From Chloroflexota bacterium (GTDB lineage: Bacteria; Chloroflexota; Dehalococcoidia; GIF9; UBA5629): 9,937 nucleotides of DNA. This document shows positions 5,280-9,937 of this stretch, in pieces. The DNA is taken from positions 1-9,937 of the forward strand of contig JAPLHL010000026.1 of assembly GCA_026389655.1 (NCBI GenBank), read 5' to 3'. The notes under the pieces are model-generated. The model saw only the letters and a program-made list of their open reading frames with translations, was not told the origin of the DNA and did no database searches. Within the stretch, counting starts at the first letter, position 1; every line of letters begins with the position of its first letter. Position numbers and translations under genes: made by a program.

Positions 5280-5996
5280 TCAGGCGAGTTTGATATTGGT
5301 CTCTTTCCCAATATGCTCGATGAAACGCAGGTACATCCTGGTGCGCAACTCGTTTCTTAGCCGGTAGGGAGTAACAAATTTTCCTTTCAGCCAGATCCGG
5401 TTTTCGTCTACATGAATTAGAACGCGGCGGTTGCTTTCGGCCTCACGCAGAAAGGTGGGATAATTCTCTTTGAATACTTCCTGCGACTCCTTCTGATAAA
5501 TCTCGTCCTCGTTATTTATAACCTCTTCCAATAGCGACACCGCACGCGTGATATCGCTGTCCGACGACACGGGGATTCTTATTTCATCAAATATATAGTC
5601 GCACTGCATCATTTTGCAGTTCTTTTCATAGCCTTTGGAAAAATTCAGAACAGGCTTATCCAGGACAATCAAATTGGGTACGTGCAGGATTTTCCCTGTC
5701 AGTTCGCCGCCCAGCTTTTCATCTTCCCCAACCTCGTCCAGCGTTAAATAGAAGATGCCTATATGCCTGACATCGCCTTTGTAGCTGTCAATCCTTATGC
5801 GGTCTCCCACGCGAAGCATGTTGGAAAAGACAATGATAAAATAGCCGAAGTAGCTGGCCACATATTTTTGCAGTGCCAGCGCAAACCCGATTGCAATTAT
5901 AGAGATATAGATTGCAAGGTTGCTGTAAAAGGCCATCGCAACCAATACTGCCAGTGCTATGAGGGCGGTTGCTATAGCAAGGAAACGGCTCTTCAT
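5280..5996 (-). CDS. small MscS-family mechanosensitive channel-like membrane protein
   Basis: This encodes 238 aa from ATG 5996; the frame is open from an ATG at 6050 (256 aa). MscS proteins are membrane channels that open under tension and release solutes on osmotic downshock. Numbered from 6050, two hydrophobic segments lie at about 23-42 and 44-75; the second holds GFALALQKYVASYFG, like the pore helix of MscS, followed by VGDRIRIDSYKGDV (81-94) and the beta-domain stretch KILHVPNLIVLDKPVLNF (120-137). A soluble alpha/beta C-terminus follows. E. coli MscS has 286 aa and three TM helices, so this one lacks about one N-terminal helix. I choose 5996 because the 6050 start overlaps the upstream gene by 38 bp and its first 18 residues are polar; neither start has a clear ribosome site. 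It follows the CARDB protein by 16 bp and ends 7 bp from att copy C. Confidence 0.8.
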   Translation of the reverse strand: MKSRFLAIATALIALAVLVAMAFYSNLAIYISIIAIGFALALQKYVASYFGYFIIVFSNMLRVGDRIRIDSYKGDVRHIGIFYLTLDEVGEDEKLGGELTGKILHVPNLIVLDKPVLNFSKGYEKNCKMMQCDYIFDEIRIPVSSDSDITRAVSLLEEVINNEDEIYQKESQEVFKENYPTFLREAESNRRVLIHVDENRIWLKGKFVTPYRLRNELRTRMYLRFIEHIGKETNIKLA

Positions 5997-6012
5997 ATCA
6001 ATGTCTTTGTGG

Positions 6013-6822
6013 CTATGAAGGTGGCAGGACTTTAAGTATGCCCGTCGCATTATCGACGGATATGTAATAATCGCCCGGCGGACCAGCGACTGTCATAAAA
6101 GTAATCTCTTCGTTCTGGCCCGGGTTAAGGTTCACATCTTTGACAGATTCTATCCTGTCGTTCACTTTAAGTTCAGCCCTGTGCAGCAATGGCTCAGTAC
6201 CCGTATTGATGATCGTGGCAATTACCCCAATCGTACTACCGGGAAACGCCCGGTCCGGTAATATCATTAAGCTTGAAATGCTGGTTGCATCCTGGACCTT
6301 CACCGGCTCAACTACAGGTTGCGGCTCAGGCTCAGGCGGCGGTTCCTGGTGACTGATAGGTAGTGGTGTTATTGTGCGTTCCGGCGCCGGCCGCAAGCCG
6401 AACAACGACCTGAGATTTGGTGTCTCCGGCACAGTAACTTCAGCCGAATGCCTGGCATTGATCAGTGAGTTGAGATGTGCTATCTCGTCTTCCAGGAAAC
6501 TTATCTTTCTTTCAGGAAGTTTGGCCGTTTTTAAAAACGTGGCGGCCACAATTTGTCCCACTTTGAATCTTGCCTCAAGGTTAGCCAACTCCTGCTTATA
6601 GACGCCCAGTAGGCGATTTTTCCCTGTAAGCGTTTTGCTAAACTCTGCCTTTAGATGGTCGATCTTTATGAGCGCGTACTGTAAAGCCGATGCATATTCG
6701 GACTTGAGAGAATTATATGACATCTCATTTACGGCGTTGTCACTGCGGAGCTTTTCGAGGTTGCTCAGGAAGAGCTCAGCCTTCTCTTTGTTTAATAGAG
6801 CAAGACGTAGATCTTTTTCCAT
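6013..6822 (-). CDS. coiled-coil protein with Pro/Glu-rich linker and C-terminal CARDB-like domain
   Basis: This encodes 269 aa. Residues 1-125 are strongly helical and charged, with heptad-like Leu/Ala spacing (probable coiled coil). Residues 145-175 are a linker rich in Pro, Glu and Gln (EPPPEPEPQPVVEPV). Residues of about 180-266 form an Ig-like beta sandwich with the CARDB pattern: FPGSTIGVIATIINTGTEP, then LNPGQNEEITF and GDYYISVD. CARDB domains are usually extracellular adhesion-type modules, yet I see no signal peptide or membrane segment here. It lies 53 bp after the transketolase C subunit and 16 bp before the MscS-like gene, so it may be an accessory subunit of that channel (inference). 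No enzymatic motif is visible. Confidence 0.7.
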   Translation of the reverse strand: MEKDLRLALLNKEKAELFLSNLEKLRSDNAVNEMSYNSLKSEYASALQYALIKIDHLKAEFSKTLTGKNRLLGVYKQELANLEARFKVGQIVAATFLKTAKLPERKISFLEDEIAHLNSLINARHSAEVTVPETPNLRSLFGLRPAPERTITPLPISHQEPPPEPEPQPVVEPVKVQDATSISSLMILPDRAFPGSTIGVIATIINTGTEPLLHRAELKVNDRIESVKDVNLNPGQNEEITFMTVAGPPGDYYISVDNATGILKVLPPS

Positions 6823-6875
6823 TTTAAATATAAGTCCGGGCTAATATTACCACTTTTTGGAATGTGGCTATGGAA

Positions 6876-7829
6876 TTATACGCGAGATTTTCTGTTAATG
6901 ACATCTTTTACCGCAACCTCAATATTGGCGGATGTTAAGCCGTGTATCTCCAGCAACTCGTCAGGCTTGCCTGATTTGCAGTATACATCATTAATGCCCA
7001 GAGAGTTCATCGGGACAGGCAAGTTGCAGGAAAGTACCTGTGCAACCATACTGCCCAGGCCCCCATGCAGCAGGTGTTCTTCAGCGGTAACAATTGCTCC
7101 TGTATGTGCGGCCGCATCGAGTATGGCCTGCTGGTCTATGGGCTTTAAAGTGGACATATTCAACACGCGGCATGATATGCCTGCCGAACCGAGCGAAACC
7201 GCGGCCTGCAAAGCCATGTATGTCATTATGCCCGTGGCGATTATTGTGGCGTCGTGTCCGTCCTTTAACAAATCAGCTTTGCCCAGCTTGAAATTGCAGC
7301 CTTTGGGATAGACAAGGGGCGTTTTGGAGCGTCCGAGCCTGACATAGAACGGGCCTTTCGTTGATACTGCCGTTTTGATTGCCTCTACAGTCTCAATTGA
7401 ATCGGCGGGTGCGATCACGTTGAAATTCGGCAGTGAACAATATAGCGCCAGGTCTTCGATGGCCTGGTGAGATGACCCATCTTCGCCTACAGTAATACCG
7501 CCGTGGGTGGCCACTACTTTTACATTAGCTTTCGGCTGTGCGATGCACATCCGTACCTGGTCGAAACAGCGGCTGGATGCGAAAACAGCAAAAGTGCTGG
7601 CAAACGGGACTTTGCCGCAGGATGCCAGTCCTGCCGCTATGCTGATCATGTTTTGTTCCCCCAGGCCGCACTCGATGAAACGGTCGGGGTAAGCCTGGGC
7701 GAAATACTTGGTCATGGTCGATCGGGAAAGGTCGGCATCAAGGACAATAATAGAGTTGTTGTTGACCCCCAACTCTACCAGTGCTTTGCCGTACGCTTCG
7801 CGCGTGGATAGCTCAGTGTAATCAGTCAT
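6876..7829 (-). CDS. transketolase, C-terminal subunit (pyrimidine-binding and C-terminal domains)
   Basis: This 317-aa protein has the second half of transketolase, which transfers two-carbon ketol units between sugar phosphates in the non-oxidative pentose phosphate pathway, in the cytoplasm. The pyrimidine-binding domain (about 1-165) has the catalytic Glu in GLGEQNMISIAAG (55-67) that activates thiamine diphosphate, then THGGITVGEDGSSHQ (108-122). The C-terminal domain (about 185-310) has the usual ATIIATG and TAEEHLLHGGLGS motifs. The subunit lacks the diphosphate-binding domain, supplied by the adjacent gene; the two overlap by 4 bp (ATGA), which favours coupled translation and equal amounts. 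Split transketolases are common in archaea and anaerobic bacteria. A 1-deoxyxylulose-5-phosphate synthase role is unlikely because that enzyme is one long chain. Confidence 0.93.
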   Translation of the reverse strand: MTDYTELSTREAYGKALVELGVNNNSIIVLDADLSRSTMTKYFAQAYPDRFIECGLGEQNMISIAAGLASCGKVPFASTFAVFASSRCFDQVRMCIAQPKANVKVVATHGGITVGEDGSSHQAIEDLALYCSLPNFNVIAPADSIETVEAIKTAVSTKGPFYVRLGRSKTPLVYPKGCNFKLGKADLLKDGHDATIIATGIMTYMALQAAVSLGSAGISCRVLNMSTLKPIDQQAILDAAAHTGAIVTAEEHLLHGGLGSMVAQVLSCNLPVPMNSLGINDVYCKSGKPDELLEIHGLTSANIEVAVKDVINRKSRV

Positions 7830-8644
7830 GATAGTTCTTTAAGTGCCTTCTCAGTCTCTGCCTTATTTGGCGCTTTGCCGTGATAATCCACGTTATTTTC
7901 CATAAAGCTTACGCCTTTACCCTTAATAGTATGCGCAATAATAGCAATTGGCTTACCGTGGGCGGCCCCTGCTTTATTAAGCGTATCCACGACCTGCGCC
8001 ATGTCATGGCCGTTGATCTCAATGACTTCCCAATTAAATGCGCGCCATTTATCAACGAAAGGCTCCAGGTTCATAATGTTCTTTGTAAAACCGTCCAGTT
8101 GCAGACCATTGAAATCTACGATTACAGTCAAATTATCGAGCTTGTAATTGGGGGCGAACATCGCAGCTTCCCATATTTGACCTTCGTCACATTCGCCGTC
8201 GCCCAGCAAAACGTAGGTATGGTAGCTCTTTTTATCGAGTTTGGCGGCGATTGCCATGCCAATGCCGACTGAGAGTCCCATTCCCAACGATCCTGCAGAT
8301 TCGTCAACCCCGGGTGTTAATGTGCTGTCGGTGTGGCCTTGGAGGCATGTTCCGGTTTTCCTCAGGGTACCCAGCCATTCAAGCGGGAAGTATCCGCATT
8401 CCGCCAGGGCCGCATAAAGAATAGGCGCTGCATGCCCCTTGCTTAAAATGAAACGGTCTCTGTCCGGCCACTTGGGGTTCTTAGGATCATGTTTCATAAC
8501 GGCGAAATAAAGCGCAGCTACGATATCGGCGGCTGAAAGGGACCCTCCGGGGTGGCCGCTGCCGGCTTCGGATATCATGGTGATAACCTCTCGCCGTAAT
8601 TTCATGGCGATATTTTCAAGTTCAGGTATGTTATATTCTTTCAT
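7826..8644 (-). CDS. transketolase, N-terminal subunit (thiamine diphosphate-binding domain)
   Basis: This encodes 272 aa from ATG 8644. Numbered from that ATG: GHPGGSLS (30-37), SKGHAAPILYAAL (68-80) and the thiamine diphosphate/Mg motif GDGECDEG (148-155) ending in VDFN (176-179). These are the transketolase N-half signatures. It pairs with the overlapping downstream C-terminal subunit to make one active enzyme. The frame extends to a TTG at 8677 (283 aa), but those extra 11 residues precede the usual family start and have no ribosome site. ATG 8644 also lacks a clear Shine-Dalgarno. The gene is the first of the minus-strand run and is divergent from the amidohydrolase, with the intergenic palindrome 8785-8809 between them. 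Confidence 0.93.
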   Translation of the reverse strand: MKEYNIPELENIAMKLRREVITMISEAGSGHPGGSLSAADIVAALYFAVMKHDPKNPKWPDRDRFILSKGHAAPILYAALAECGYFPLEWLGTLRKTGTCLQGHTDSTLTPGVDESAGSLGMGLSVGIGMAIAAKLDKKSYHTYVLLGDGECDEGQIWEAAMFAPNYKLDNLTVIVDFNGLQLDGFTKNIMNLEPFVDKWRAFNWEVIEINGHDMAQVVDTLNKAGAAHGKPIAIIAHTIKGKGVSFMENNVDYHGKAPNKAETEKALKELS

Positions 8645-8784
8645 AGGATTTACTAAGTAGGCGGAAGCAGTTGGCAAAGAGCAATTATTTACGGTGTCCT
8701 ATCTATCATGTAGCTATAATTTGGTTTATTATAAGATACTGACGATTGATATGTCCATTTTATTGTCATTATTTCGAGTTTATG

Positions 8785-8809
8785 CCCATGTATATTGTGA
8801 ATACATGGG
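8785..8809. promoter_or_regulatory. operator-like inverted repeat
   Basis: CCCATGTAT (8785-8793) and ATACATGGG (8801-8809) form a perfect 9-bp inverted repeat with a 7-bp spacer. It lies in the divergent intergenic region and overlaps the -35 of the amidohydrolase promoter, so a dimeric repressor bound here would block that promoter. The regulator is not in the window. A DNA operator is more plausible than an RNA terminator: there is no T run, and it lies upstream of the predicted transcription start. Confidence 0.65.
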
Positions 8810-8823
8810 GCGTAAATTATAAT
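8795..8823 (+). promoter_or_regulatory. sigma70-type promoter of the amidohydrolase gene, likely leaderless
   Basis: TTGTGA (8795-8800) and TATAAT (8818-8823) are separated by exactly 17 bp. The -10 box ends 7 bp before the ATG at 8831, so transcription would begin at or within a base or two of the start codon. There is no Shine-Dalgarno before the ATG, which agrees with a leaderless mRNA. The -35 lies mostly in the loop of the 8785-8809 palindrome. Confidence 0.6.
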
Positions 8824-8830
8824 TCTAACA

Positions 8831-9670
8831 ATGATAATTGATTCGCATACACATATTTTTAGCAGGGAAGTGCTACTGGACCGTGAGCAGTACTGCACCT
8901 CGGATCCCTGTTTTGGCCTGCTATATTCGAGCCCCAGGGCCAGGCTGCTTAGCGCTGAAGAACTTATCAATGCCATGGATGAGCGCGGCATTTCAAAATC
9001 TGCTGTGCTTAATATTGGATGGGCAAGTCATGATATGTGTGTGCGTACCAATGACTATATATTGGAGTCCATAGCAAAATACCCGGCCAGGCTGATGGGG
9101 TTTTGCAGCATACAGCCCCGCGAGCGCGAGAAAGCCCTCCTGGAAATCGAAAGGTGCTGTCATGCAGGAGCAAAGGGGATTGGGGAACTGCGCCCGGATG
9201 CACAGGGATACGATTTGAACGATGAAGAGCTGATGTCACCCCTGGTCAAACATGCAGTGAAGAGGGGCATGATTTTTCTCTTTCACGCTTCTGAACCGGT
9301 CGGTCATTTGTATGCCGGAAAAGGTAGTATGACCCCCGGAATAATATATAGTTTTATTGAGCGCCATCCTGATTTAAAAGTGATACTGGCTCACTTTGGT
9401 GGAGGATTGGCGTTTTATGAGTTGATGCCTGAAGTGTCCCGTGTATTAAGCAACACATATTACGATACAGCGGCGGCTCCCTTTCTGTACGCGCCGCAAA
9501 TATATAGGGCTATTATCTCTATTGGGGGAAGCAGTAAAATCCTGTTTGGAAGCGATTGGCCCTTGTTGGACCCTGCCAGGGTGGCAGATCACATCAAGTC
9601 TGCAAACTTAGACCCAAACGATGTTGAAAATATATTCCACGCTAACGCCGGAAGATTACTGGGTGCCTAG
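8831..9670 (+). CDS. metal-dependent amidohydrolase (amidohydrolase_2 / TIM-barrel hydrolase family)
   Basis: This encodes 279 aa, a full-length small member of the amidohydrolase_2 family, whose members hydrolyse or decarboxylate small organic acids and lactones using one metal ion. The metal and active-site residues are visible in order: DSHTH with H6 and H8 at the N-terminus, GELRP (118-122), FHASEP with H152, AHFGGG with H188 and FGSDWP with D242. It starts directly with the first HxH motif, as usual. The start codon follows the -10 box by 7 bp without a ribosome site. It is divergent from the transketolase genes and followed 17 bp later by the ThpR-like gene, probably co-transcribed. The substrate cannot be told from sequence. 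Confidence 0.88.
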   Translation: MIIDSHTHIFSREVLLDREQYCTSDPCFGLLYSSPRARLLSAEELINAMDERGISKSAVLNIGWASHDMCVRTNDYILESIAKYPARLMGFCSIQPREREKALLEIERCCHAGAKGIGELRPDAQGYDLNDEELMSPLVKHAVKRGMIFLFHASEPVGHLYAGKGSMTPGIIYSFIERHPDLKVILAHFGGGLAFYELMPEVSRVLSNTYYDTAAAPFLYAPQIYRAIISIGGSSKILFGSDWPLLDPARVADHIKSANLDPNDVENIFHANAGRLLGA

Positions 9671-9687
9671 GGATCAGGAACAATTAA

Positions 9688-9937
9688 GTGATAAATCGTG
9701 ACGAAATAAGAGCGTTTGTGGCTATTGAGCTTCCGGGTGAACTTAAGTCCATGTTAAAGGACTTTGAGAATAAGTTAAAGACACCAAAATCCAGGTGTGC
9801 TAAATGGGTCGATCCGGGATCCATTCACTTGACCTTGAAATTCCTGGGGAATGTTGGCTCCAAACTCCTGGATGAATTGAAGAGAGATGTTGAGGCCGAA
9901 GTCAGAAAAAGCCAACCCTTTATGCTGGCTACGACGG
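9688..9937 (+). CDS. thpR: RNA 2',3'-cyclic phosphodiesterase (2H family), 5' part
   Basis: The gene runs off the window; 83 residues are visible. The start is GTG at 9688, directly after an in-frame TAA (9685-9687), with AGGAA at 9676-9680 giving good ribosome-site spacing. The N-terminus RAFVAIELP and the first 2H motif HLTLKFLG (47-54, with H47 and T49) are characteristic of the LigT/ThpR family, which opens 2',3'-cyclic phosphates on RNA ends. The second HxT motif should lie beyond the window. Full members are about 180-200 aa. It lies 17 bp after the amidohydrolase and is probably in its operon. Confidence 0.9.
   Translation, partial: MINRDEIRAFVAIELPGELKSMLKDFENKLKTPKSRCAKWVDPGSIHLTLKFLGNVGSKLLDELKRDVEAEVRKSQPFMLATT

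Noticed and set aside
6300..6350. Short GGCTCAGG-type repeats in the coiled-coil/CARDB gene
   Set aside because: They are codon repeats of the Pro/Glu linker, not an independent DNA repeat.
7503..7811. 102-aa plus-strand ORF antisense to the transketolase C subunit (likewise 6862-7311 and 7880-8272)
   Set aside because: These are reading-frame shadows of the clearly conserved transketolase subunits, with no domain or ribosome site of their own.
8728..8733. Minus-strand TATAAT as a promoter for the transketolase operon
   Set aside because: No acceptable -35 is found at 16-18 bp (GGACAT only) in this AT-rich stretch, so I do not annotate it, although some promoter for the operon should lie here.
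8689..8991. 100-aa minus-strand ORF across the divergent promoter region
   Set aside because: It overlaps the start of the amidohydrolase and the palindrome, shows no family resemblance, and its first half is antisense to conserved coding sequence.

Overview
This is a bacterial window, probably from an anaerobic, free-living lineage; I lean towards Chloroflexota/Dehalococcoidia, but that is an impression from gene content and protein style, not a demonstrated placement. Bacterial features are: CCA encoded in several tRNA genes, recognisable sigma70-type promoters, a lipobox lipoprotein, a tyrosine-recombinase relic, an MscS-family channel and a split transketolase.

Layout. (1) Positions 1-396 hold a same-strand tRNA cluster: the 3' end of a tRNA (probably Trp), Leu(GAG), Gly(GCC), Cys(GCA) and Leu(TAA). 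(2) Positions 350-5272 are the most notable part. The 3' half of tRNA-Leu(TAA) recurs twice, at 3648-3726 and 5208-5272. The copies behave like attachment sites, so the stretch reads as two integrated elements stacked in tandem on one tRNA gene. Element 1 (about 3.3 kb) carries a lipoprotein, a secreted zinc-dependent phospholipase C-like protein and a PKD-containing continuation in another frame, probably one gene broken by a frameshift. Element 2 (about 1.6 kb) carries a decayed tyrosine recombinase next to its att site and an AT-rich GT14 'Branch' glycosyltransferase. (3) Positions 5280-8677 form a minus-strand gene run, transcribed towards the tRNA cluster: transketolase N subunit, transketolase C subunit, a coiled-coil/CARDB protein and a small MscS channel. 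The last gene ends 7 bp from the distal att copy, which marks the old host junction. (4) From 8831 on the plus strand are an amidohydrolase, with a palindrome-embedded and apparently leaderless promoter, and the start of an RNA 2',3'-cyclic phosphodiesterase (ThpR/LigT).

How it fits together. The split transketolase subunits overlap by 4 bp and should form one enzyme of the non-oxidative pentose phosphate pathway. The CARDB/coiled-coil protein and MscS-like channel are adjacent and may act together at the envelope. The islands carry envelope-facing or secreted functions (lipoprotein, phospholipase-like, glycan-modifying), typical of exchangeable surface traits. No CRISPR array, rRNA or intact transposase was seen.
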